Source: Methanobacteriota archaeon (GTDB lineage: Archaea; Thermoplasmatota; Thermoplasmata; RBG-16-68-12). From it: DNA of 19,303 nucleotides. Shown one piece after another: positions 1 to 7,560 of this stretch. The stretch spans positions 1-19,303 of the forward strand of contig VBMC01000065.1 of the NCBI GenBank assembly GCA_005879015.1, written 5' to 3'. Both the position numbers and the translations under genes were made by a program. Below the pieces are notes generated by a model, which did no database searches, was not told where the DNA came from, and saw only the letters and a list, made by a program, of their open reading frames with translations. How positions within the stretch are numbered: position 1 is the stretch's first letter; every line of letters begins with the position of its first letter.

Positions 1-963
1 CGACACCCGAAGGTCGAAGTCGCCCAGGTCACCTCGGACTCGATGGCTGGCAAGCCGATCGGTCGGGCCCATCCGAACCTCCGGAGGGTCACGGACCTCA
101 GTTTCACGCCGCACTCCGACTTGGAACCATGCGACCTCCTCTTCCTTGCGATGCCGCACGGCCGGTCCATGGGGCGGATGTCCGATTTCCTCGTCCGCGC
201 CGGGAAGGTCATCGACCTCAGCGCAGACTTCCGGCTGAAAGATCCTGCCCTCTATCGCGAATACTACGGCGTCGAGCATCCTCGCCCCGACCTGCTCGCC
301 CAGTCCGTATATGGGCTGCCCGAACTTCATCGAGAAGCGATTCGCCAAGCGACGCTGGTCTCGGGTCCCGGCTGCATCGCGACCGCAGCGATCCTCGCGA
401 TCCACCCGCTCGCGAAGGCGGGCCTCATCGATCCCGAGCGGCTCGTCGTGGACGCCAAGACGGGATCATCCGCGGGAGGCGTCGATGGCGGGACGGCATC
501 GCAACATCCGGAACGCGCCGGCGTCATGCGGATCTACGCACCTGCGGGGCATCGACACACGGCCGAGATCGAGCAGGAGACCGGGGTGAAGGTCGCCCTC
601 TCCTGTCACGCCGTCGAGGCGGTCCGGGGAATCCTCGCGACATGTCACGCCTTTCTGCAGGATTCCGTCACGTCGAAGGACCTCTGGCGGGTATACCGCG
701 AAGCCTACCGTGGGGAACCGTTCGTTCGGATCGTGACCGAGGCGGCAGGCTTGTACCGTTACCCCGAACCCAAGATCCTCGCGGGGACGAACTTCTGCGA
801 TGTCGGGTTCGCCCTCGACGCGCATGCGAACCGGGTCGTCTCCGTCGCGGCGTTGGACAACCTCATGAAGGGGGCCGCGGGGACCGCGGTCCAGTGCATG
901 AACCTCGTCGCCGGATATCCCGAGACGATGGGGCTCGATTTCCTCGGTTTGCATCCGGTGTGA
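1..963 (+). CDS. lysY: LysY/ArgC-type semialdehyde dehydrogenase (5' end outside the window)
   Basis: NADPH-dependent reductase that converts the phosphorylated, LysW-bound (or N-acetyl) aminoadipate/glutamate intermediate to its semialdehyde in lysine and/or arginine biosynthesis. The reading frame is open from base 1, so the first in-frame ATG at 43 is internal. About 320 residues are visible; the missing N-terminus should carry the Rossmann motif GxSGYxG. The catalytic cysteine lies in SGPGCIATAA (Cys codon 373-375), the ArgC/LysY active site. KTGSSAGG and the AGHRHTAEIEQ histidine stretch are also typical of the family. It is followed after 14 nt by lysZ and leads the lysYZJK run. Whether the in vivo substrate is aminoadipyl, glutamyl or both cannot be decided from this gene alone. 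Assignment to LysY rather than ArgC rests on the neighbouring lysK and the archaeal setting. Confidence 0.9.
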   Translation, partial: RHPKVEVAQVTSDSMAGKPIGRAHPNLRRVTDLSFTPHSDLEPCDLLFLAMPHGRSMGRMSDFLVRAGKVIDLSADFRLKDPALYREYYGVEHPRPDLLAQSVYGLPELHREAIRQATLVSGPGCIATAAILAIHPLAKAGLIDPERLVVDAKTGSSAGGVDGGTASQHPERAGVMRIYAPAGHRHTAEIEQETGVKVALSCHAVEAVRGILATCHAFLQDSVTSKDLWRVYREAYRGEPFVRIVTEAAGLYRYPEPKILAGTNFCDVGFALDAHANRVVSVAALDNLMKGAAGTAVQCMNLVAGYPETMGLDFLGLHPV

Positions 964-977
964 GGTGAATAGGCTCG

Positions 978-1769
978 ATGTTGGTCGTCAAGGTAGGCGG
1001 TGCGGAAGGGAACGGGATCGACAACGTGCTGGTCGACCTCGCGCCCCGTCGCGATTATGTCCTCGTTCACGGGGGCTCGAACGAGGTGGATCGGCTCGCG
1101 GAGGCCCTCGGCCGGCCGATCCGCTGGATCACCTCCCCGAGCGGCGTCGTCTCGCGGTACACGGACCTCGCCACGATGGAGGTCTTCACGATGGCCCTCA
1201 CGGGGAAGCTGAACACGGCGATCGTGTCGCGACTGCAGTCGCTTGGAGCGCCCGCCGTCGGCTTGAGCGGGGTCGACGGCGGTCTCTTGCTCGGCCGCCG
1301 CAAGGAGGCTGTGCGGACCGTGGACCATGGCCGCGTGCTCCTCGTGAAGGACGACCACTCCGGGACCGTCGAGCAGGTGAACGCGAGCTTGATCCAACTC
1401 CTCTTCGACGCGGGATACGTTCCCGTGATCTCCCCTCCTGGCGTCACGCCGCAGGGTGAGCTGATCAACGCTGACGCGGACCGTGTGGCCGCCCAGATCG
1501 CGGTCGCGATGAAAGCGGAGACCCTCGTCCTCCTGACGAACGTCCCCGGGTTGCTCCGGGAGCCGAGCGATCCGTCTTCCCTGATCGCGGAAGTCCCGAG
1601 GGCCCGTCTATCCGCCTTCCAGGACTTCGCCTACGGACGGATGAAAAAGAAACTCATCGCCGCGGGCGAAGCCCTCCAGGGCGGCGTGGAGCGCGTGGTG
1701 ATCGCCTCGTCCCTTCAGCCGGACCCGGTCGAGCGGGCGCTCGAAGGGATGGGCACGGTGATCGCGTGA
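978..1769 (+). CDS. lysZ: LysZ/ArgB amino-acid kinase
   Basis: Kinase of the N-acetylglutamate kinase family. It phosphorylates the side-chain carboxyl of LysW-linked aminoadipate and/or glutamate, giving the LysY substrate. The 263-aa product has the usual family length. Visible motifs are the N-terminal VKVGGAEG nucleotide-binding strand, VHGGSNEVD, a central SGVDGG, LINADADRVAAQIA near the C-terminal domain, TNVPGLL, and GRMKKKLIAAGEAL. The last of these matches the Gly-x-Met-x-x-Lys segment of this kinase family. The ATG at 978 has an SD-like gaggtg at 962-967 overlapping the lysY stop codon. The 3' end overlaps lysJ by 4 nt (GTGA), so translational coupling is likely. Confidence 0.92.
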   Translation: MLVVKVGGAEGNGIDNVLVDLAPRRDYVLVHGGSNEVDRLAEALGRPIRWITSPSGVVSRYTDLATMEVFTMALTGKLNTAIVSRLQSLGAPAVGLSGVDGGLLLGRRKEAVRTVDHGRVLLVKDDHSGTVEQVNASLIQLLFDAGYVPVISPPGVTPQGELINADADRVAAQIAVAMKAETLVLLTNVPGLLREPSDPSSLIAEVPRARLSAFQDFAYGRMKKKLIAAGEALQGGVERVVIASSLQPDPVERALEGMGTVIA

Positions 1770-2923
1770 GCGTCCCGGACGCACGGGCGATCGAGTTCGG
1801 ATGCGCACCGAAACGCGGCCCGACGTTCGTCCGAGGGTCGGTGGCGACGCTCTGGGACGAGGACGGCAACGAGTACATCGACTGCGGCGCGTCCTTCGGC
1901 GTCGGCAATCTAGGGCATTGCAATCCGGCAATCGTCGAGGCAATCCAGGCCCAGGCTCGGGAGCTCATCCACATCGGGCCGGTGTTCGGGACGACCGCGA
2001 AGGCGACCTTCGTCGAGAAACTTCTCTCCGTTGCGCCGAGGAACCTCGGTCGGGTCTTCCTGAGCAATTCGGGCTCCGAAGCCGTCGAGGCCGCCATCAA
2101 GTTTGCGCGCGCCTCGACACGAAGGAAGAAGATCATCGCGGCGATGCGCGGCTTTCATGGACGGACGATGGGGGCACTCAGCGCGACCTGGCGGAAGGAT
2201 TTCCGTGAGCCGTTCGAGCCGCTCGTCCCCGGATTCGAGCATGTCCCATTCAACGACATCGAGGCTCTGCAGAAAGCCGTCGATCATGATACTGCGGCGG
2301 TCATCCTCGAGGCGGTCCAAGGTGAAGGGGGCGTGCACGTCGCGTCCCCGGAATACCTGCCTGCTGCCCGTGAGGCATGCGACCGAACCGGGGCCCTCCT
2401 CATCCTCGACGAAGTGCAGACGGGGATGGGCCGTACGGGGCGCCTGTTCGCTGTGGAACGGTGGGGCGTAGAGCCGGACCTGCTCACGCTCGCGAAGTCC
2501 CTCGCGGGTGGGGTCCCAATCGGAGCGACCCTCGCCACAGAGGATGTGGAGCGTGCGTTCCAGGGGAGCCACAATTCCACGTTCGGCGGGAATCCGCTCG
2601 CCTGTGCCGCGGCGACGGCCGCGATTGGGTACACCGTGCGAGAGCGCCTATGGGAACGGGCGGACCATCTAGGGACCATCGGCGTCGAGAAATTGCGGGG
2701 TCTCGAGGCGCCGTCTGTGCGCGAAGTCCGCGGGCTCGGGTTGATGATCGGCATCGAGTTGCGAGGGAAGGCCGCTCCGGTCCTCCAGGCGATGCAGGAA
2801 GAGGGCGTCCTTGCGATCGGCGGTGGATCCAGCGTCGTCCGTCTCCTGCCGCCACTCGTCATACCGGAGGATCAATGGTCATCCGCCCTGGACGTTCTGG
2901 GGAGGACGCTATCGCATGGATGA
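1766..2923 (+). CDS. lysJ: LysJ/ArgD PLP-dependent aminotransferase
   Basis: Class-III aminotransferase that transfers an amino group, normally from glutamate, to the LysW-bound aminoadipate (or glutamate) semialdehyde. It is 385 aa long, a typical length. Landmarks are NSGSEA (residues 101-106, PLP phosphate contacts), FHGRTMG (130-136), EAVQGEGG (182-189), DEVQTG (215-220, Asp to the pyridine nitrogen), and the Schiff-base lysine K244 in LTLAKSLAGGVP. NSTFGGNP follows as in ArgD relatives. The GTG start at 1766 overlaps the lysZ TGA in a GTGA junction, which favours this start over internal ones. The 3' end overlaps lysK by 8 nt. Confidence 0.93.
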   Translation: MSVPDARAIEFGCAPKRGPTFVRGSVATLWDEDGNEYIDCGASFGVGNLGHCNPAIVEAIQAQARELIHIGPVFGTTAKATFVEKLLSVAPRNLGRVFLSNSGSEAVEAAIKFARASTRRKKIIAAMRGFHGRTMGALSATWRKDFREPFEPLVPGFEHVPFNDIEALQKAVDHDTAAVILEAVQGEGGVHVASPEYLPAAREACDRTGALLILDEVQTGMGRTGRLFAVERWGVEPDLLTLAKSLAGGVPIGATLATEDVERAFQGSHNSTFGGNPLACAAATAAIGYTVRERLWERADHLGTIGVEKLRGLEAPSVREVRGLGLMIGIELRGKAAPVLQAMQEEGVLAIGGGSSVVRLLPPLVIPEDQWSSALDVLGRTLSHG

Positions 2924-3983
2924 CGTCGAAGTCCTACGGGCTCTTGTGGGCGAATACAGCCCTTCGGGAAGGGAAGGATCCGCGGTCCACCGGTTCCTCG
3001 ACCTAGCTCGCGGTCTCGGCTTGGACGGACGCTCGGACGCCGTCGGAAACGCGATTGCGCGGATAGGCAGGGGGCCTCCAACCATCCTCTTCCTCGGCCA
3101 CATCGACACAGTCGACGGAGCCCTGCCCGTCCGGATCGAGGACGGGCGGTTGTACGGTCGCGGGGCATGCGACGCGAAAGGTCCCCTCGCGGCCGCCCTC
3201 ATCGCCGCCAGCCGCCATCGAGAGCCGGGCGAGATCATCGTCATCGGCGCGGTTGGAGAAGAGCTCGATTCTCGCGGGACGCGCGCCTTGCTCGCGTACC
3301 ATCCGGCGCCGGATTTCCTGATCGTCGGGGAACCGAGCGGATGGGAGTCAGTCACGATTGGATACAAGGGCAACTTGAGCCTCCTCCTTCGGATCGATGG
3401 GGAGAGGACCCATCTCTCGGGCCCCGAGCCGACGACGGTTGAACGAGGACTCGCCCTAATCGAGCGACTCCGGGAATTCTGCAACGCCAGCGAAGGTAGG
3501 ACTCCGTTCCGGTCGCTGACGATGAAAGTGAATTCGTTTCGCACGATTCTGGACCATGGCAAGGAACACGTCGATATCGGAGTGAATTTCAGACTCCCTC
3601 CAGGACTCCCGGCCGACGACGTCCTCACGTTGCTGGAGCCCGCGGGAGATGTCCGGTGGGACGTGCTCGACCGGTCCGAAGCCGTCGAGGTCGATTCGAA
3701 AAACGCGGTCGTCTCGGCGCTCTGTGCTGGCGTCCGCGAGCAGCACGAGCGGCCGACTCTCTTGCGAAAACTCGGCACGTCCGATCTCAACTTGGCGGCG
3801 CCCGCCTGGGGATGTCCATCCGCCGCATACGGGCCGGGCGATTCCCACCTGGATCACACGGACCGAGAAAGCCTCCCGATTCTCGATTTTCAGCGGGCAA
3901 TCAGGGTCTTGGGAGTCGCTTTCTCGCGCCTCGCGAGCGTCGGTCCTGCGAAAATATCCGTTGCCGCTGGCCCCACGATCTAG
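2916..3983 (+). CDS. lysK: LysK, M20-family LysW-lysine/ornithine carboxypeptidase
   Basis: Zinc-dependent M20 hydrolase that releases lysine (or ornithine) from the C-terminus of the LysW carrier protein, the last step of the pathway. It is 355 aa from the chosen ATG. Metal and catalytic residues are readable in order: H62-x-D64 in GHIDTVDG, D86 in GACDAKGP, E115/E116 in GAVGEELDS, E139 in VGEPSG, and H314 in the SHLDHTDRE block. A longer in-frame extension is open upstream to 2811, but the ATG at 2916 has ggagga upstream (2901-2906) and removes a nonsensical N-terminus. It overlaps lysJ by 8 nt and ends 25 nt from a convergent gene. This gene best distinguishes a LysW pathway from the plain acetyl arginine route. 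Confidence 0.92.
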   Translation: MDDVEVLRALVGEYSPSGREGSAVHRFLDLARGLGLDGRSDAVGNAIARIGRGPPTILFLGHIDTVDGALPVRIEDGRLYGRGACDAKGPLAAALIAASRHREPGEIIVIGAVGEELDSRGTRALLAYHPAPDFLIVGEPSGWESVTIGYKGNLSLLLRIDGERTHLSGPEPTTVERGLALIERLREFCNASEGRTPFRSLTMKVNSFRTILDHGKEHVDIGVNFRLPPGLPADDVLTLLEPAGDVRWDVLDRSEAVEVDSKNAVVSALCAGVREQHERPTLLRKLGTSDLNLAAPAWGCPSAAYGPGDSHLDHTDRESLPILDFQRAIRVLGVAFSRLASVGPAKISVAAGPTI

Positions 3984-4008
3984 ATTGCCTTCCAACGCGG
4001 CCGATTCG

Positions 4009-4566
4009 TCATCGTGCTCCCTCAGACTCGTAGCGAAGGAGGACGCCGCCCGACTTCAACGGCCTCGCCTCAATCAATTTCAGTTTCATCATCTCGGAAC
4101 TCGGTTTGAATAAGGGGGTTCCGCTGCCCAGGACGATCGGCGCGAGACCGAGACGATACTCGTCGATCAGATGGTGTCGTATCAATGTCGAAGAAAGATT
4201 CGCGCTCCCGAAGATGAACAGGTCCTTACCGGGTTGTCTCTTGAGTTTGGCGACTTCCTCCTCGGCATTCCCTTTGACGAGCTTTGTGTTGTTCCATGAG
4301 GCTTTCTCCAGGGTTCGGGAAAAGACGACTTTGCGGATCTGGTTCATCAGGTCGGCGACCTCGCCCTTGGCGGAGGACCAGTAGCTGGCCATGCCCTCAT
4401 ACGTCGCGCGGCCAAACAAGAGCATGTCCGCGGACTTCAGCTGGTCAATCGAGATCCTTTCCAGCTCTTCGCCCCAGATGGAATCGTGCCAGCCAAGGTC
4501 CCAGCTTTTCGCTCCCTCGAAGAAACCATCGAGAGAGACCACGTTCCACATGATGACTTTTCTCAT
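4009..4566 (-). CDS. Dihydrofolate reductase family / RibD C-terminal domain protein
   Basis: A 185-aa single-domain protein of the DHFR-fold RibD_C family, similar in size to the YwjB/YyaP-like stand-alone members. It begins MRKVIMWNVVSLDGFFEG, the typical first strand and loop, followed by DMLLFGRATYEGMASYW, KVVFSRTLE, LFIFGSANLSSTL and a C-terminal APIVLGSGTPLF block. Together these cover the NADPH-binding and substrate loops. Members are NAD(P)H-dependent reductases of unknown substrate; a classical folate role cannot be claimed. The start has gggagg at about 11 nt on the minus strand (RC of 4577-4582) and a TATA-like box further upstream. It is convergent with lysK and divergent from the 80-aa gene. 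Confidence 0.85.
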   Translation of the reverse strand: MRKVIMWNVVSLDGFFEGAKSWDLGWHDSIWGEELERISIDQLKSADMLLFGRATYEGMASYWSSAKGEVADLMNQIRKVVFSRTLEKASWNNTKLVKGNAEEEVAKLKRQPGKDLFIFGSANLSSTLIRHHLIDEYRLGLAPIVLGSGTPLFKPSSEMMKLKLIEARPLKSGGVLLRYESEGAR

Positions 4567-4605
4567 CTCCCTTGCCTCCCGTGGCTAGCACGTAAGAGGC
4601 GGGCC

Positions 4606-4613
4606 TATTTTAT
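4606..4613 (-). promoter_or_regulatory. TATA-like box of the RibD/DHFR-family gene
   Basis: On the minus strand this reads ataaaata, the most A+T-rich octamer in a GC-rich region. It is centred about 43 nt before the ATG at 4566. Archaeal transcription starts about 25 nt after the TATA centre, so a leader of about 17 nt would contain the gggagg SD. The prediction rests on position and composition only. Confidence 0.5.
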
Positions 4614-4686
4614 CTTCATCCGCCAGGTCTTGTCTCTCTAGCCGAGGGAACGGAAGCCCTTTTGAGCCGTTTTCGAATCCCGGCCC

Positions 4687-4929
4687 GTGCAGGGGAAAAC
4701 GTGGAAAGGGGCGAGTCCGAAGGCCCTCGCGGAGATCCGAGAACTCCTGATTCGGAGGGGCGCCGTTGAGGACAAGGATCTGAGCAACGCACACGAAGCT
4801 TGGCGGGTTCGGATCGAGAAGTCCGTGTTTACCGGCTACCGGAGCGGGACCATCTACTGCAACGGCGGCGACATTCCCGAGCTCGCATTCCTATACAAGT
4901 CCATATCAGAAACCGTCGGCTCGAGCTAA
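4687..4929 (+). CDS. Small hypothetical protein (80 aa)
   Basis: I do not recognise this protein. It has a basic N-terminus, a helix-like segment (ALAEIRELLIRRGAVED) and a strand-rich C-terminal half with FTGYRSGTIYCNGGD and a following helix (PELAFLYKSIS). The mixed, non-repetitive composition and strong third-position GC bias look like real coding sequence rather than an antisense shadow. The YRSG-strand pattern loosely recalls small TBP-fold substrate-binding modules such as the RNase HIII N-terminal domain, but that is only a visual impression. The start is GTG without an SD, so a leaderless mRNA is possible. It is divergent from the RibD/DHFR-family gene, and 187 nt without a recognisable gene follow before the pirin. 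Confidence 0.55.
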   Translation: MQGKTWKGASPKALAEIRELLIRRGAVEDKDLSNAHEAWRVRIEKSVFTGYRSGTIYCNGGDIPELAFLYKSISETVGSS

Positions 4930-5102
4930 TTGTCGACCCAAACAGTCCGGACAAACCCCTAGCCGGCGAAGAGGAGGCCGACCCAAAGAATTTCGAACGT
5001 CGTGGGGGAGACCAGGCTGGGGTGCCCCCGTGATCGTCCACGATTTGCACGGACGTCCAACTCGCGAATCGAGGCGCCAACTTTAATGGAAACCGCCGGA
5101 CT

Positions 5103-5109
5103 AGGAGGT
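5103..5109 (+). promoter_or_regulatory. Strong Shine-Dalgarno site of the pirin gene
   Basis: A perfect aggaggt lies 7 nt before the ATG at 5117 and fixes the pirin start. It is one of the best SD sites in the window. Confidence 0.8.
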
Positions 5110-5116
5110 TATCACC

Positions 5117-6004
5117 ATGTCCGACAACGACTCCGCTCCCTCTCCGAGACCGCGCCGCATCAAAGAGGTCCTGGCCGCTCGCCCGACGATCGAAGGTGCA
5201 GGCGTGCATCTGCATCGGGCCTTCGGCGCCGCGGAAGTGCCGCGCCTCGACCCGTTTCTTCTCCTCGACGACTTCCGGTCGGAGAACCCCGCCGAATATG
5301 TGGCGGGCTTCCCTTGGCATCCGCACCGCGGGATCGAAACGGTCACGTACATGCTGGACGGCCGAGTGGAACACGAGGACAGCCTCGGGAATAAGGGGAT
5401 CATCGGCTCCGGTGACGTCCAATGGATGACGTCCGGGAGCGGGATCATCCACCAGGAGATGCCGAAGGTCGACCGGCAACGCATGGGCGGCTTCCAGCTT
5501 TGGGTGAACCTCCCGAAGACGAACAAGATGATGGATCCGAGGTACCAGGAAGTCAAGGCCGGCCAGATCCCGGAGGTCGAGCCGGTCCGAGGCGTGCGGA
5601 TGCGGGTCGTCGCAGGCAATGTGAACGGTGTCCGTGGCCCCGTTCAGGACGTGGTCGTGGACCCGGAGTACCTCGACGTTCGGCTGGACCCGCGAGCGGA
5701 TTTCGTTTACCCGGTCAAGCACGACCATACCGTCTTTGCTTACCTACTGGAGGGCCGCGCGAGCTTCGGCGAGGATGCCTCGGACCTCATTGAAGACGGC
5801 CACCTTGTCATCTTCGATAAAGGCGACTCCGTCCGCGTCAAGACCCGCGACGCGGCGACGAGGCTTCTTCTGGTGTCTGGCAAGCCCTTACACGAGCCGA
5901 TCGCTTGGTGGGGTCCGATCGTCATGAACAATCGCAAGGAAATCGAACAAGCGGTCGAGGAGTTCCAGAATGGCACGTTCATCAAACGCGGGACCCGGTC
6001 CTGA
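5117..6004 (+). CDS. Pirin-family bicupin protein
   Basis: A 295-aa two-cupin protein of the pirin family. Some members have quercetin dioxygenase activity, and others act as metal-dependent transcriptional cofactors or stress-linked proteins. The N-terminal cupin has the full metal set: H68 and H70 in WHPHRGIETVTY, then H112 and E114 in SGIIHQEM. The spacing equals human pirin His56/His58/His101/Glu103. The QLWVNLP segment and the C-terminal cupin ending SGKPLHEPIAWWGPIVMN are also family hallmarks. The start is set by the upstream aggaggt. The gene appears to stand alone, with about 110-190 nt gaps on each side before other recognisable signals. The substrate is unknown. Confidence 0.93.
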   Translation: MSDNDSAPSPRPRRIKEVLAARPTIEGAGVHLHRAFGAAEVPRLDPFLLLDDFRSENPAEYVAGFPWHPHRGIETVTYMLDGRVEHEDSLGNKGIIGSGDVQWMTSGSGIIHQEMPKVDRQRMGGFQLWVNLPKTNKMMDPRYQEVKAGQIPEVEPVRGVRMRVVAGNVNGVRGPVQDVVVDPEYLDVRLDPRADFVYPVKHDHTVFAYLLEGRASFGEDASDLIEDGHLVIFDKGDSVRVKTRDAATRLLLVSGKPLHEPIAWWGPIVMNNRKEIEQAVEEFQNGTFIKRGTRS

Positions 6005-6207
6005 TCGCCGATCTCGTTGACACGTTCACCGGGCCGATGCGTTCGCGTCCTACCGCGTGAGCTGCCACAACCTCCTCGCTGGGAGTTCGCGCCGGGGGCC
6101 GCCGCGGGTTTTTAGAGGCATCCGGACATAACCGCTTCAATTTGGTAGCGAGTCGACGGGGCCGGCTCGGTTTCTCCGAGTGGTGTGTTCTGGGTGGCTG
6201 ACTACGC

Positions 6208-6453
6208 ATGGCGCTGAGATTCAGGAGACCATTGATCGCGCTTTGCGGCGTCGGCGCGATGGTCATCGGGCTCTTCACCGTTTCTGTGTCGGATCGATTC
6301 CCGCTCCCATTCAACATTTTCTTCATTGTCGTTGGAATGATTGGTGCAGTCACCGGAGGTCTTGTGTTTGGCGTCGTTGCCGTAGCATGGGTGATGAAGC
6401 AGGCCGTCCAGTTATCGGAGACCTCCCAATGGGGACGATCTCGACAGCGCTGA
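6208..6453 (+). CDS. Small two-helix membrane protein (81 aa)
   Basis: No family is recognised. The product has a short basic N-terminus (MALRFRRP) and two hydrophobic segments, about residues 8-28 (LIALCGVGAMVIGLFTVSV) and 34-63 (LPFNIFFIVVGMIGAVTGGL and following). The tail is polar and Arg-rich. An N-terminal positive patch followed by two helices predicts both ends on the cytoplasmic side. A gggtgg about 10 nt before the ATG may serve as an SD. The ORF is short and its third-codon GC bias weaker than in its neighbours, so it could be spurious. The regular hydrophobic pattern argues for a real small membrane protein. The longer antisense frame across it looks like its shadow. Confidence 0.5.
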   Translation: MALRFRRPLIALCGVGAMVIGLFTVSVSDRFPLPFNIFFIVVGMIGAVTGGLVFGVVAVAWVMKQAVQLSETSQWGRSRQR

Positions 6454-6589
6454 GCTGAGAGCGTATTCACCTGCGGACGGAACCTGCTTGGGAGTCGCCG
6501 GCCCATGCTCTCGCAAAGGCGATCCGGCGGATGGATCGATGCTTGGTTGACACTCGCTAGGAGAAATTCCTCCAGGTCCGCACGGAGCG

Positions 6590-7338
6590 CTACCGCACGA
6601 CTTCCTCGACTTGTCGGAACCATGGTTTCGCGATGCCGACCTTCGCCCGCTTCGCCCAGTGTCGCCCTTTCGGCACTGATTGGAGCGTCCTCTCAAGCTC
6701 CTCGATCCGGCTTCCAATGTGCGTGGCAAGGTCCTGAGAGATCCGGCCTTCTCCGAGGAACTGTCCGAGCATCTGTCTCGTCTTTTGGAGGTTTTGGGTC
6801 GACTCGTACCAGAATCCCCAATCGTCAGCGAGGAGATTCGCGATATGTCCGGCATCGACAGCTTCCCGATTGCCGTTCGCCTTTTCCTTCACGTCGTGGC
6901 CGAGGAAGAGCACGAGCAAATCCACGAGATCCTTCCGGCCAATCTGGTGGATCTGCAGCTTTTCGAGGACCAGGTCCGTGACCGAAATCGTCGGGTAGTC
7001 GAGTTCGAGCCGCCCGGTCCCCGGTTTCTTTCCGAACAAGACATCGTGGCTGAACTCGAGCTTGTCGAGGAAGATATCGACGTGGAACCGATTGCTGCGC
7101 TCGTAGTAGATGACCCGATCAGATCGAGGTCCGTGAAGAGGGGGGCCCCCTCTCGCACCCGTCCCACGCGGCGGTAGAAACCGATACCTTCGGGAGCGTG
7201 GAGAGAGTGTGCGTAGATGGCGAGAGAACCGAGGATGCGAAGGACAGTGCCCTGCGCGCGAGCCGCATCGACGATCGTCCGGGCTTCCCGGAGGAACTCG
7301 TCATCGCCGAAGGTCACGAACGTGGTTGGATCTGCCAT
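6590..7338 (-). pseudogene. Nucleotidyltransferase-fold protein gene with internal deletion/frameshift
   Basis: Two minus-strand frames together spell one protein of a widespread nucleotidyltransferase-like family. The N-terminal part (ATG at 7338) reads through TVLRILGSLAIYAHS to APLFTDLDLIG, the GS...DxD portion of the fold. The remainder continues in another frame from about 7117, with RVIYYERSNRFHVDIFLDKL, SVTDLVLEKLQIHQIGRKD, a DWGFWYESTQNL block and a terminal PKGRHWAKRAKVGIAKPWFR. In relatives as I remember them, roughly 30-40 residues separate the DxD strand from the HVDIF strand; here they adjoin with a frame change at 7110-7120. The simplest reading is a deletion not divisible by three, which leaves a broken gene. 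A sequencing or assembly error is the alternative. No SD is seen before the ATG. Confidence 0.7.
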
Positions 7339-7431
7339 GATTGCACGGAGGAAAGCATGCGTCCTTCCAAAGGTCCGTCCCCCGATAGAGGTACGGTTCC
7401 CGGCCCGGTTTGTGAGGCGGCAATCCGTGGC

Positions 7432-7442
7432 TCTCTATAAGC
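7432..7442. promoter_or_regulatory. TATA-like element between divergent genes
   Basis: The tctctataagc stretch is the clearest TATA-like element in the 222-nt gap between the broken nucleotidyltransferase gene (-) and the permease (+). It could serve either direction: ctataagc for the permease with a leader of about 95 nt, or cttatag for the minus gene with a leader of about 70 nt. Orientation cannot be decided from sequence alone. Confidence 0.3.
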
Positions 7443-7560
7443 CTGTTCCAGCAAAATGTGCGCTCCAACGAATAGACAGGCACAGCCGCTGTGGCCGCGG
7501 GCAAAAACTTGATGAGAGGACCATCGATTCACGTGCTACCCGGTGGCAGGGGAGGGGAGT

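Noticed and set aside
5080..5089. ctttaatgga as a TATA box for the pirin gene
   Set aside because: It is only about 33 nt before the ATG, so transcription would begin inside the strong SD site; the spacing does not suit an SD-led gene.
6109..6113. T5 run after the pirin gene as a terminator
   Set aside because: Archaeal termination can use T-runs, but five T residues about 105 nt past the stop is too little to support a call.
5982..6623. Minus-strand frame of 213 codons opposite the small membrane protein
   Set aside because: Composition fits the antisense of hydrophobic coding sequence and gap DNA; no start signal or domain.
7141..7150. gggggccccc palindrome
   Set aside because: A 10-bp self-complementary run inside coding sequence (Gly-Ala-Pro codons) of the nucleotidyltransferase remnant; expected by chance at this GC content.
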